From positions 3,720,001 through 3,784,000 of the forward strand of contig NZ_CP083582.1 in assembly GCF_020091585.1 (NCBI RefSeq): a stretch of 64,000 nucleotides of DNA, given 5' to 3'. Positions 26,340 through 36,605 of the stretch are shown here, in pieces. The first letter of the stretch is position 1. The number at the start of each line of letters is the position of its first letter. Origin of the DNA: Kovacikia minuta CCNUW1. Its GTDB lineage: Bacteria; Cyanobacteriota; Cyanobacteriia; Leptolyngbyales; Leptolyngbyaceae. Position numbers and translations under genes: made by a program. Below the pieces are notes generated by a model, which saw only the letters and a list, made by a program, of their open reading frames with translations, was not told the origin of the DNA and searched no databases.

Positions 26340-26380
26340 AAGGCGAGTGCTAAACGCTAAGGACTGAGTATTCGCCTTTT
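26340..26380 (+). terminator. trpB terminator hairpin
   Basis: AAGGCGAGTG and TATTCGCCTT pair over ten positions (with G-U pairs) around a 19-base loop and are followed by TT and a short T run. It lies 50 bp after trpB. Confidence 0.55.
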
Positions 26381-26406
26381 CATCGCGTCACTGTTTTCTG
26401 TTAGAC

Positions 26407-26427
26407 ATGCCCTTAGGGGCATTTTTG
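26407..26427 (+). terminator. second terminator hairpin after trpB
   Basis: A perfect ATGCCC-TTAG-GGGCAT stem is followed by TTTTT. It is a compact Rho-independent terminator 27 bases after the first hairpin, probably a back-up for trpB or the end of a short transcript. Confidence 0.65.
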
Positions 26428-26943
26428 ATCTCCTAGAAAGTGAAGTACAGGGAGTAGAGCGCTCTATTGGATTTCTGCACTAACAAATAGAAATACGAGT
26501 ATTTGCTGCTCAGTCAAACTTAAACCGGACCCTATTCCCTTGGACCCAAATTTGTAATTTAGGGTACAGCAACTATTAAATTTTGCCGATACCTTGTAAG
26601 CCGTGACGATTTGTATACAGTATTCCACGTTCTTCAAGATGGCTAACGATTTTCATGCTTAGCGTCATCGGTAGAATCTATTGTTTCCATTAAATAAAAA
26701 GATTTTTAGAAGCTTTCTGAATGGCTGAAGTGCAACCACCTCGGTCGATTTCGGTTGGTCAACAGGGGCATTTTTCGTAATTTTTAAGAACTTCCCTAAA
26801 CTTTTGGCTTTTCGGTTTCTACTTTCAGGTAGCTGCTAACCCAAACGCCACCTTAAACAAATCCATAGTTTTTAGGCCCGCTCAAAGGCTTGTTAGTGGG
26901 GATTGTTTAGAAGAGTTGTAACAACATGAATCGAGGAGAACCG
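26428..26943. other. 516-bp AT-rich leader before the NCS2 permease gene
   Basis: No ORF, dispersed repeat or tandem repeat is visible, which is unusual in this repeat-rich window. The region is AT-rich and has several short complementary segments, such as GCCGAT near 26585 with ATCGGT near 26670. It could hold a promoter with a long untranslated leader. I could not match it to a known riboswitch class by eye. Confidence 0.4.
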
Positions 26944-28407
26944 ATGACCCAATCCAGTGAAGAGTTAACGCTAGAGCAACCACCAGAGACAGTTGAATCC
27001 CAAATTCAGGCAGGAGAGCTGATCTATGGACTGGAAGATAAACCACCCGTTGTAGAATCTATTTTTGTGGCAATGCAGCATGTTCTAGCTGCTTTTGTGG
27101 GCATTATCACTCCGCCCTTAATTATTTGCGCCAGTCTCGGTTTGGACCCGTCAGATACCAGTTACATCATCAGCATGTCGCTGTTTGCGTCGGGCGTTTG
27201 CACGTTTATTCAGTGCAGAAAAATAGGTCCGATCGGGTCTGGATTATTGAGCTTACAGGGAACAAGTTTTGCCTTCCTCAGTCCAATTGTTGGCGTGGGG
27301 GCGGTTGCTCTGCAAAATGGGCAGACAGCCCAGCAGGCATTGGCTCTGATTTTTGGGGTTTGTTTTTTTGGTTCATTTATCGAAATAATTCTGAGCCGTT
27401 TTCTTCACTTGATGAGTAAGGTGATTACTCCTGTTGTGTCGGGAACAGTGGTCATGATCATTGGTCTGGGGCTAATTAAGACCGGCATCATTAGCATGGC
27501 AGGTGGAACTGCTGCCCTGGCAAAGAAGGATGGTAGCTTTGCAAGTGTTCAGAATCTTGCTTTGGGAGGAGCCGTTCTACTCATCGTGGTTGTGCTGACC
27601 TTATCACGCAATCGGTTCCTGAGGATGGGGGCGATCGCGATCGGGTTGTTTGTTGGTTACCTGGTTTCTATGTTCCTTGGCATCGTAGACTTCAGCGCAT
27701 TAACCAAGCTACCTATTATCCGATTGCCAATTCCTTTTCGCTATGGGATGAGTTTTGACTTTGGTGCCTTTCTCCCATTTATTCTGCTCTATGTTCTGAC
27801 TGCAATTGAAACAGTCGGTGATTTAACCGCAACTTCCGCAGTCTCAAAACAGCCCGTCAAAGGTGCTCTTTACATGCGTCGAATTAAAGGTGGGGTTTTG
27901 GGAGACGGTGTTAATTCGCTGATTGCTGCGGTCTTAAACACCTTTCCTAACACAACCTTTAGCCAAAACAATGGTGTAATCCAAATGACTGGGGTGGGTA
28001 GCCGCTATGTTGGTTACTACGTTGCAGGTATTTTTGCCCTCTTGGGATTGTTACCGATCGTGGGTGGCGTGTTTCAAGCCCTTCCCCAACCTGTCTTGGG
28101 CGGTGCAACTACTGTTATGTTTGGCTCCATTGCGGTTGCAGGGATGAATATTGTGTCATCAGTTAACCTCGATCGCCGCAGCATGATTATCGTAGCGGTT
28201 TCCCTTGCACTGGGCTTGGGGGTGGTCTACGTTCCTGAACTTTTTGCAGATAAGCCCGCCATGATCAAGAACCTCTTTTCTTCTGGAATCTCAACGGGCG
28301 GTTTGACTGCACTCTTACTAAGCTGGTTGTTACCCCAAAATTTTGGTTCTCCAGGCGCTTCAACAACCAAAGCTCCGGAGAGTTCAGAATTAGAGGCAGA
28401 AGTTTAA
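26944..28407 (+). CDS. NCS2-family nucleobase (xanthine/uracil-type) permease
   Basis: This integral membrane symporter of about 487 residues has a dozen or more hydrophobic segments. NCS2 hallmarks are present: the QH pair in MQHVLAAFVGIITPP, TAIETVGDLTATS, and the signature NNGVIQMTGVGSRYVG. Members import xanthine, urate or uracil with protons or sodium. The acidic motifs fit the xanthine/urate branch better than UraA, but I would not fix the substrate. The ATG at 26944 follows GAGGAG by five bases and is preferred over the ATG at 26926. The antiporter gene begins 39 bp later, so they are probably co-transcribed; the antiporter might supply the ion gradient. Confidence 0.88.
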   Translation: MTQSSEELTLEQPPETVESQIQAGELIYGLEDKPPVVESIFVAMQHVLAAFVGIITPPLIICASLGLDPSDTSYIISMSLFASGVCTFIQCRKIGPIGSGLLSLQGTSFAFLSPIVGVGAVALQNGQTAQQALALIFGVCFFGSFIEIILSRFLHLMSKVITPVVSGTVVMIIGLGLIKTGIISMAGGTAALAKKDGSFASVQNLALGGAVLLIVVVLTLSRNRFLRMGAIAIGLFVGYLVSMFLGIVDFSALTKLPIIRLPIPFRYGMSFDFGAFLPFILLYVLTAIETVGDLTATSAVSKQPVKGALYMRRIKGGVLGDGVNSLIAAVLNTFPNTTFSQNNGVIQMTGVGSRYVGYYVAGIFALLGLLPIVGGVFQALPQPVLGGATTVMFGSIAVAGMNIVSSVNLDRRSMIIVAVSLALGLGVVYVPELFADKPAMIKNLFSSGISTGGLTALLLSWLLPQNFGSPGASTTKAPESSELEAEV

Positions 28408-28446
28408 TTATTGGTTGTCAGCTTTAAAACTATTGGATTGAAGTTC

Positions 28447-29901
28447 ATGAACCTGGAAACATTTACTCTCTTCAATTTTTGGTCATCTCCCTTGCTGGCA
28501 ACCACAGCCGAAGCAGAAAGTAGCTCCCTGATTTTGGCTGGAGTTTTACTCAGTTTGGCGGTAATTTATCTTGCCAGTAAAGCAGGGGGAGAACTCTGTG
28601 CCCGCATTAATCTACCGCCAGTATTGGGAGAATTAGTGTTTGGGGTAATGGTAGGCGTCTCTGTGTTGCACCTGTTAATGTTTGCAGAAGCAGGGGAAGA
28701 TGGCAGCCATTCCCTGATTATGAACCTGTTGCAAGCTACATCACCCATGGGTTCGACAACCTTCTCTCATGTCTTTGAGGCTCAGAGTGAAGTCCTATCC
28801 GTCCTGGCGGAAATCGGCGTGGTTGTGCTGCTGTTTGAGATTGGCTTAGAGTCAGATTTGAAGGAATTGCTGAAGGTTGGTATCCAGTCTACGGTGGTTG
28901 CAGTTATTGGCGTCATCACTCCCTTTGTGTTGGGTACTACCGGGCTAATGCTATTGTTTGGAACTCCAGCAATCCCTGCGATTTTTGCGGGAGCGGCCCT
29001 CACTGCAACAAGCATTGGCATTACTGCTAAGGTATTGGCGGAAATGCAACGGCTAAATACACGAGAAGGGCAGATTATCGTTGGTGCTGCCGTCATTGAT
29101 GATGTTTTAGGCATTATCGTTCTCGCAGTTGTGGCAGGGCTGGCACGGGATGGACAGGTCGTAGTCAGCGATGTTGTCTACTTAGTGATTAGTGCAGCGG
29201 CGTTTTTCATTGGGGCTATTTGGATTGGTCGGTTACTGAATCCCCTTTTCGTGCAGTTGGTCAATCACATGCGAACGAGGGGTCAGGTATTGCTATCAGC
29301 ATTGTTTTTCGCGCTTATTCTTTCCTACATTTCAGCAACGATTCATTTAGAGGCAATCTTGGGGGCTTTTGCAGCAGGGTTGGTTCTAGCGGAAACAGAA
29401 AAACGGGAAGAATTGCAGCGGCAGGTGGCACCTGTTGCCGATGTACTGATGCCTGTCTTTTTCGTGATTGTGGGTGCACGGACAGATATTAGTGTATTAA
29501 ATCCGTTTGTGCCAGAGAATCGGGAAGGACTGATTATGGCTTCTTTCCTAATTGTGGTTGCGATCGTTGGTAAAGTCCTCACCGGGCTTGGTGTATTTGG
29601 TCAACCAGGGATTAATCGGTTGGCGATCGGGGTAGGGATGGTTCCAAGAGGGGAGGTAGGTCTGGTGTTTGCGGCGATCGGAGCTGCAACTGGGGCTCTG
29701 AGTGATGCCTTGAATGCGGCTATTATTGTCATGGTCATTTTGACTACCTTTCTGGCTCCACCTCTGCTCCGTTGGGCGTTTTCACTTTCAGAAGAGTCTG
29801 CCACAACCGATCCTGCCAGCTTAAGCGGCAATATTTCTGAACCCGTTTTGGTCGAATCAGAGCGACTACAGTCGGAGTTAGTCAAGCCAGAAATTCAATA
29901 G
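28447..29901 (+). CDS. Na+(K+)/H+ antiporter, CPA2 family, NhaS3-like
   Basis: This 484-residue membrane protein has about 12 helices. It carries the CPA2 ion-binding pair in AAVIDDVLGIIVLAVV and the conserved RINLPPVLGELVFGVMVG and MVPRGEVGLVFAAIG motifs. It closely resembles cyanobacterial NhaS3 (Synechocystis sll0689), a thylakoid Na+/H+ antiporter described as essential there; orthology is inference. ATG at 28447 gives a normal N-terminus, while a TTG at 28411 would add 12 residues. It has no C-terminal RCK/TrkA domain. It is followed by a strong terminator at 30036. Confidence 0.88.
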   Translation: MNLETFTLFNFWSSPLLATTAEAESSSLILAGVLLSLAVIYLASKAGGELCARINLPPVLGELVFGVMVGVSVLHLLMFAEAGEDGSHSLIMNLLQATSPMGSTTFSHVFEAQSEVLSVLAEIGVVVLLFEIGLESDLKELLKVGIQSTVVAVIGVITPFVLGTTGLMLLFGTPAIPAIFAGAALTATSIGITAKVLAEMQRLNTREGQIIVGAAVIDDVLGIIVLAVVAGLARDGQVVVSDVVYLVISAAAFFIGAIWIGRLLNPLFVQLVNHMRTRGQVLLSALFFALILSYISATIHLEAILGAFAAGLVLAETEKREELQRQVAPVADVLMPVFFVIVGARTDISVLNPFVPENREGLIMASFLIVVAIVGKVLTGLGVFGQPGINRLAIGVGMVPRGEVGLVFAAIGAATGALSDALNAAIIVMVILTTFLAPPLLRWAFSLSEESATTDPASLSGNISEPVLVESERLQSELVKPEIQ

Positions 29902-30035
29902 CTCAGGAACTACGCATCTTGACCAGAACCTTGGAAGTTTCAGCCACTCCAGTGGTGATAGCGCTTCATTCTTAGTGAAAAACTCCAGGGTTTGCGTAAG
30001 TCCTGCAATAAAATCGATTTCTTTAAGGGATTTAG

Positions 30036-30064
30036 AAAGCTGAGGAAATTTCTCAGCTTTTTTT
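30036..30064 (+). terminator. Rho-independent terminator after the antiporter gene
   Basis: AAGCTGAG and CTCAGCTT form a perfect 8-bp stem with a seven-base loop, followed by a run of seven T. It lies about 135 bp past the antiporter stop codon and closes the NCS2-antiporter unit. Confidence 0.85.
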
Positions 30065-30448
30065 GATTCAAACTGGAACTCTTCGAGTAACGTATTTAGG
30101 TGCTTAATTCAGAAATTATGTAGCCTCTCTATTTCGTATTCAGAAATAAACCCTTCCTTAATTAGAAATACGCAGCCTCCACACGTAGCGTCTTTCTGAA
30201 GAATAAAAAATTTTCACCTCTACATGTAGCGCATTCTTTAAATTTAGTCTAAACTCCAAGCTTGGGAAAGATCCATCGTGAAATTTTCCACTCCATTGTT
30301 GTTGATTGATGGCGTATGCGTTGTTTTGTAAAAAAAACTGCGCTTATCGCTCAAGTGTGCAGAATGAATGAGCATCGTCTGGCAACCCTGATTTTGCCGG
30401 GATAATCACACAAATACAAACCTCCAAAAACTTCGCCCCTGAGTTGTT
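30065..30448. other. 384-bp intergenic region with TAGC/CAGAAA direct repeats
   Basis: There is no ORF here. Imperfect direct repeats of the form (T/C)GTAGC(C/G)T...TTCAGAAATAA occur about every 60 bases between 30105 and 30240. The rest is AT-rich and should contain the promoter of the Omp85 gene. Confidence 0.4.
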
Positions 30449-32634
30449 TTGAACGCTTCCTCACCCATCGACAAACCTGTAACGTTATTACGTCTACCTG
30501 AGTTGACCCTTTTCACTCTGGCTCTTGTCATGGTGTGGGAAGTTAGCGCTTTTGCCCAATCTCCGCCCCCTGACCCAGCCCAGTTTTATCAAGACTATCA
30601 ACCCATTGCTGCCCCTGCTTCAACCCCCACTCCCCACCCTCCACCCTCCACCCCCGACCCCGACCCCCAATCTCCAACCCCTAATCTTCAACCCCAACCC
30701 TGACCCCCAACCCCCAACCCCAACCCTCAGCCCCCAACCCAGGCCTCCACTCCCTCTTCCTTTACTGACCCTATTTGGGTTGTTCCAGAGAAGCCTGTCA
30801 CCTCTGACAAAGTGACGGTTCCTGATGCTTCTACAATTCCCGCCCCACCCCCCCAAAAACCTGCAACGCCTGATAAGCCAGTTGGTTCGGGTCTAGTGGT
30901 GACTGCAACAGATGTTCAAATTGTGGGAGCTGATCCGGAGTTGCAGCAGGTCATCCGGAACACGATTAAAACGCAACCCGGTGGGCAAACCAGCAAAAGC
31001 CAACTGGATCAGGACGTGGCAGAAATTCTGGATACCGGGTTGTTTGCCAATGCCAGTGTCAGCAGTCGCCCAGATGCAAATGGGTTGAATGTGGTATTCA
31101 CAGTTGAACCGATCGTCGTCCGAGAAGTGCGGCTTTCTGGTGCCCAGGCTTTGACTCAACCCGTTGCGGAGGATTTATTTAAGCCCCAATTGGGGGCGAC
31201 GGTTAGCCCCAGCGAACTCACGCAGGCAGTCCAGCGGATTAACCAATGGTATGCCCAAAGCGGCTATACATTGGCGCGAGTAATTACCCTGGAACCGACC
31301 CGCGAAGGAGTGGTGATCATTACGGTGGCAGAGGGATTGGTCGGCGATGTGCAGATTCGCTTTGTCAACAAGCAGGGCAAGCCTGTGGATGAGAAAGGGC
31401 AACCAGTGACCCATCGGACTCAGGAGGGCTTTGTTCGCGACAATATCAAGCTTCAGCCGGGGCAGATCTTTCGGGAAGACGTTGTGCGGCAAGACTTGCG
31501 GCGGGTTAAGTAGCCTGGGGATCTTTCAAAGCGTGAATGTTAGCTTTGAGGGGGATGCTCGCCGCACCACTGTAATTTATAACGTAGCGGAGGGTAAATC
31601 ACGAGGCTTTAATTTCGGTGCGGGATATAACGATGATGTTGGCATTTTTGGCACCATTAGCTATCAGGACAGTAACTTTGCAGGACTGGCACAAAAGCTC
31701 AATGCCAGTGTGATTGTGGGAACCCGTGATGTCCAGTTCGACGGACGTTTTGTCAGCCCCTACCGAGATATTTATCCAAATACACCAGGATACAGTTTTA
31801 ATTTCTTCCGCCGTCAGGGATTTTCTCGTGTTTTTGATGTTGGAGATTAAATTGCCCAATGGTAGCCGAGTGCGGGAACGGCGGGTTGGGGGTGGAGCGG
31901 ACTTGAGTTATCCTCTCAATCCAGAGTGGATGGGCACTTTGGGGGTGAACTATACCAACATCAGCATGCGCGATCGCAAGGGCAATGTGTTTGCGGTCGA
32001 TCGGGAGGGCAACCCGTTGACCCTCAGTGGCACCGGAATTGATGACCTGACAACCGTTTCCTTTGCGGCAACCCGTGACCAGCGAGACAATCCGGTTAAT
32101 CCCGGCAATGGTTCTTTCATCACGCTTAAAACCGAGCAATCTATTCCCATTGGGCGGGGAGAAATTTTGGGGAATCGCCTGGAGGCGAACTATGCCCAGT
32201 ACATTCCTACGGATTTAATTAAAGGCTTGAAGGGGGATCAGCCCCAGGTGTTTGCGTTCAATGTCCAGGCTGGAACAGTGCTGGGGGATTTACCGCCCTA
32301 CAATGCATTTGTGTTGGGTGGAACCGACTCTGTGCGGGGGTATGACTTCGGTGAAGTGGGTCTAAGCCGTAGCTATGTGCTGGCATCAGCGGAATACCGC
32401 TTTCCGATTTACCGCTTTATTGGTGGGGTCGTGTTTGTTGATGCGGCAACTGACCTGGGTAGCCAGGATGGGGTGCCCGGAGAACCAGGAATTAAACGCG
32501 ATCGTCCCGGTAGTGGGTTTGGGACTGGCTTGGGCTTGCGCATCACTTCGCCGATCGGCATTATTCGTGCCGACTTTGGCATCAACAATGGCGGCGATAC
32601 CCAGTTTCACTTTGGGTTTGGGCAGAAGTTCTAA
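30449..32634 (+). pseudogene. Omp85-family outer membrane protein (Toc75/BamA-like), stop and two frameshifts
   Basis: Read with three corrections, the product is about 727 residues. It has a signal peptide (TLALVMVWEVSAFA), a 75-residue Pro-rich linker made of CAACCCC-type repeats, POTRA domains (DVQIVGADPELQQVI, VVREVRLSGAQALTQ, GDVQIRFVNKQGKPV), and a D15 barrel ending HFGFGQKF with terminal Phe. Such proteins insert beta-barrels into, or transport proteins across, the outer membrane. Lesions are an in-frame TGA in the linker (30701-30703), one extra A at 31508-31509 (RRV then SSLGIF) and one extra G at 31842-31843. All segments are otherwise well conserved, so error or very recent decay is likely. 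The start is a TTG. Confidence 0.82.
30620..30760 (+). repeat. CAACCCC/CCACCCT array in the Omp85 linker
   Basis: About 18 heptamer-like units encode alternating Pro-x-Pro-Asn/Thr/Asp residues. One CAACCCTGACC variant creates the in-frame TGA at 30701. Confidence 0.8.
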
Positions 32635-32639
32635 AGAAA

Positions 32640-32750
32640 TAGCAGGCGTTATGAATTATGAGTTATGAATTATGGGTTGGAAATTATGAGTTATGAGTTA
32701 AACAAGGAGTTTACTCAAAATTCAAAATTCAAAATTCAAAACTTAGAACT
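32640..32750. repeat. ATGAATT/AATTCAAA arrays directly before the kinase gene
   Basis: ATGAGTT/ATGAATT units are followed by TTCAAAA units ending only nine bases before the Ser/Thr kinase start codon. A ribosome-binding site is therefore absent or replaced by repeat sequence. Confidence 0.8.
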
Positions 32751-32753
32751 GGT

Positions 32754-34439
32754 ATGGATACGCTGATTGGAACAAGCCTCCAGGGAGGAAAATACACCCT
32801 GGATGAGGAGCTGGGTCGGGGGGGATTTGGGATTACCTTCAAGGCAACCCATCATTTTCTGGGACATGTTGTTGTCATCAAAACCTTGAATGAGGGATTG
32901 CGAAAAGACCCGAACTATTACGACTTTCAGCGGAAGTTTCAGGATGAAGCTCGTCGGCTAGCGTTATGCAACCACCCCAATATTGTTCGGATTAGTGATT
33001 ATTTTGTGGAAGCAGACCGGGCATACATGGTCATGGACTACATTCCCGGTCCAACGCTGGAAGAGGTGGTTTTTCCCAATCATCCTTTGCCAGAGGCGAT
33101 CGCTGTTCTCTACATGCGGCAAATTGCCAGTGCCCTCAAGGTTGTGCATCAAAACGGCTTACTGCACCGGGATATCAAACCACAGAACATTATCCTGCGG
33201 CACGGAACCGATCAGGTGGTACTGATCGACTTTGGCATTGCCAGGGAATTTAAGCCCGGTTCCATGCAGACGCATACCAATCTCATTTCCACAGGCTATG
33301 CACCGATCGAGCAATACATGGCAAGGGAAAAACGCACCCCAGCAACGGATGTTTACGGACTTGCGGCGACCCTCTACAGCTTGCTGACCGCCCAGGTACC
33401 CGTCGCGTCGATTCTGCGCGATCGCCAACCCATGCCTGCGCCACGGGATCTGGTGCCCAGTTTAAGTGCGGCTGTCAATCAGGCAGTTCTGCGGGGAATG
33501 GCAATCGAAGTCCGTCACCGTCCTGCCAGTATTGATGAATGGCTGTCCCTTTTGCCAGGGAATTCTGCCCCGGTATCCGTCACCCGTCCCCCCGATTCTG
33601 CCCCAGCATCCCTCCCCAACCGAACTGGGGCAACGGTTCCCCTGATTCCCCGGCATCCAACCCCCCAGCAAACTGAACCAATCATTCAGCCCGGTTCTGG
33701 GGCAATTCAGGGGCGATCGCCCGTCATCCCTGCTCCCCGTTCCAGCCGATTCGGTCCGCTCTCAATTCTAGTGGGACTATCCGCATTAACCCTGGTGGGT
33801 GTAACTGCCACCGCTTTATTCTTCAAGGGGGGGCAGGAACAGCAACCCATCGTTGAGCAGACCAACCCTGCGCCTTCTCCATCCAGCATTACCGAATCGC
33901 CAAAACCTGCTCCCATCAAACCTTCGCCCTCCCCCAGCCCCTCCCCGCAAGCCAGCCAGCCGACCGAAGAACCCACCCCACCGCCTGACGAAAAACCCGC
34001 GCAACCGAAACCCGAAGACGGTTCCCAGAGTACCCAACCCATTCGGGGATTTCCCACAGGTTCCTCTGAAGGTGAAATTAAAGCGACTTTAGGAGAACCC
34101 ACCAGCACCAACAATGGCGTTTGGGATAATACGCGCACAGCTCTCTATGAGCAGAGTCCCAACGTGACCTTAGGTTATATCTACGATCGTGCCACTAGCA
34201 AAGTCCGACAAACCGAAGCCTCCTTTGCTCCATCCGTAGATTCTCTCCAAATGCAAGTTGCCCTCAATGGCATGATGGGAAGCCAGGCTCCTGCAAACGT
34301 CTTAGATGGATTAAAGAAAGTCGCCCGCCGTCAGCAAAACGAATACACGTTTTCCACCGGCAACCTCAAGGGAATCATTCAACGAAATGCTCAAGACCGC
34401 ATCTATGTCGCAGTTTGGGATGCGGATTTGCACGATTGA
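32754..34439 (+). CDS. membrane-anchored Ser/Thr protein kinase
   Basis: This is a Hanks-type kinase of 561 residues. The kinase domain spans about 13-265, with the glycine loop LGRGGFGITF, the catalytic loop LHRDIKPQN (about residue 138), the DFG motif LIDFGIA (about 159) and GYAPIEQY in the activation segment. A Pro-rich juxtamembrane region, one membrane helix (LSILVGLSALTLVGVTATAL) and a Pro/Ser-rich linker lead to a C-terminal extracytoplasmic domain of about 125 residues (IRGFPTGSSEGEIKATLGEP, which also recurs in other cyanobacterial kinases). That domain probably senses the envelope, which is inference. The gene follows the Omp85 gene with only repeats between them. Confidence 0.9.
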   Translation: MDTLIGTSLQGGKYTLDEELGRGGFGITFKATHHFLGHVVVIKTLNEGLRKDPNYYDFQRKFQDEARRLALCNHPNIVRISDYFVEADRAYMVMDYIPGPTLEEVVFPNHPLPEAIAVLYMRQIASALKVVHQNGLLHRDIKPQNIILRHGTDQVVLIDFGIAREFKPGSMQTHTNLISTGYAPIEQYMAREKRTPATDVYGLAATLYSLLTAQVPVASILRDRQPMPAPRDLVPSLSAAVNQAVLRGMAIEVRHRPASIDEWLSLLPGNSAPVSVTRPPDSAPASLPNRTGATVPLIPRHPTPQQTEPIIQPGSGAIQGRSPVIPAPRSSRFGPLSILVGLSALTLVGVTATALFFKGGQEQQPIVEQTNPAPSPSSITESPKPAPIKPSPSPSPSPQASQPTEEPTPPPDEKPAQPKPEDGSQSTQPIRGFPTGSSEGEIKATLGEPTSTNNGVWDNTRTALYEQSPNVTLGYIYDRATSKVRQTEASFAPSVDSLQMQVALNGMMGSQAPANVLDGLKKVARRQQNEYTFSTGNLKGIIQRNAQDRIYVAVWDADLHD

Positions 34440-34545
34440 AGCGAACAGTGAAAAGTAAAGAGTGAAGAGTGAAGAGTGAGGAGTGGTCAAATTGATAACT
34501 GGCGACTGATATCTGCCACCTGCCACCTACCACCTATTTGGTTGT
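34440..34545. repeat. AGAGTGA and CACCTGC/CCACCTA simple repeats
   Basis: AAGAGTG heptamers come right after the kinase stop, then TGCCACC/TACCACC units. No gene. Confidence 0.7.
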
Positions 34546-34594
34546 CGAAACCTCAATGGTTGAAGCGGTGCTGCTGTGGAAATTGCTTTTGGGT

Positions 34595-34690
34595 TCAAAC
34601 GCCCAGGAAATTAAGTGCTGCGACCATCAGGAATCCAACCAGTGCGATCGCGGATTGGAAGAAGAGGGGGAATTCAGTATGCCGTTCCAT
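34595..34690 (-). CDS. 31-residue putative membrane peptide
   Basis: A short ORF in the minus strand begins with ATG at 34690, preceded by GGAGG with a five-base gap, the strongest ribosome-binding site in the area. The peptide is MERHTEFPLFFQSAIALVGF followed by LMVAALNFLGV: a charged N-terminus and one membrane helix, the typical layout of photosystem or cytochrome small subunits. It does not match PsbM, PsbT, PsbX, PsbY, PetG, PetL, PetN, PsaI or PsaM as I remember them. It sits in an otherwise empty 600-bp spacer. Function unknown; existence is inferred from the start site, composition and isolation. Confidence 0.55.
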   Translation of the reverse strand: MERHTEFPLFFQSAIALVGFLMVAALNFLGV

Positions 34691-35036
34691 AAAAGCCTCC
34701 GGTTTTAGTTGGCAACTCATGAATGGAGACGTTGAACGTGATCCTTTGGGTTCCTATATCTTTAATCATCTAGGACTTACCCTGTTCCGGAAGTGATTGA
34801 CACCTGAGAAAACGGTGAGTCTCATCGCTTTTCCGTGTGACGCTCGTTCTAGATAGGAGTGACTTGTCCCAGGAAGAGAGATGATCAACATCACTCTCTT
34901 CTGATCCTCAGTTTGCCTAATTAACTATATTGATGAACCGGGAAGATCTCGGGAAAAAATTTCTGCTTCAATATTGATTTCCGCAAGAATGCGGAGGTTT
35001 GAATCAGAATAAAGGCAAGAAATAGGAGAAGATTTT
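34691..35036. other. intergenic region between the small peptide gene and thiL
   Basis: No repeat or long ORF is seen here. It should hold the promoters of the divergent small-peptide gene and thiL. Short inverted segments (CACCTGAGAAAACGGTG near 34802) may be structural. Confidence 0.35.
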
Positions 35037-36195
<1,159 letters not shown>

Positions 36196-36454
36196 AAACC
36201 CGTGTTTGTTAATTCGTTTCGGTTAGCATGCGGTCATGGGAAAACGAACACAAAAGCTGATTTTGCTCGTTGGCGGGCTGTTGCTGGGGATCTGGCTAAT
36301 TTGCCGGATTGGCGCAGAAGCGTTTTGGTTTAGGGAAGTTGGCTATACCCAGGTATTTTGGCTAAGACTGGGGACAAAAGCACTGATTTGGACGATCGTC
36401 ACCCTACTGAGTGCATTTTTTCTTCTCAGCAACCTGGCTTTGGCGGAACGGCTC

Positions 36455-36605
36455 AAGCATGAAAAGCAAGAGGCAGAAGGCAGCAGACAGTGGGCAGAAG
36501 GCAGAAGGGGACGCGGAGACGCGGAGACGCGGAGACGCGACAGTATTCTTCAATTCAAAATTCAAAATTCAAAATTCAAAACTCTCGCCCCTCGCCCCTC
36601 GCCCC
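36455..36605 (+). repeat. composite STRR array at the UPF0182 frame switch
   Basis: The order is GGCAGAA units, GACGCGGA octamers (four), TTCAAAA heptamers (four), then CTCGCCC heptamers (three). A change of one heptamer changes the reading frame by one base, the same offset that separates the two halves of the gene. Confidence 0.85.

Noticed and set aside
26428-26943. Known riboswitch before the NCS2 permease
   Set aside because: I could not find a purine, guanidine or xanthine motif core by eye, so it is left as an unassigned leader.
34476-34796. 106-codon plus-strand ORF
   Set aside because: Its start lies in a simple repeat, the composition is unlike a protein, and it lies antisense to the small minus-strand ORF with a strong ribosome site.
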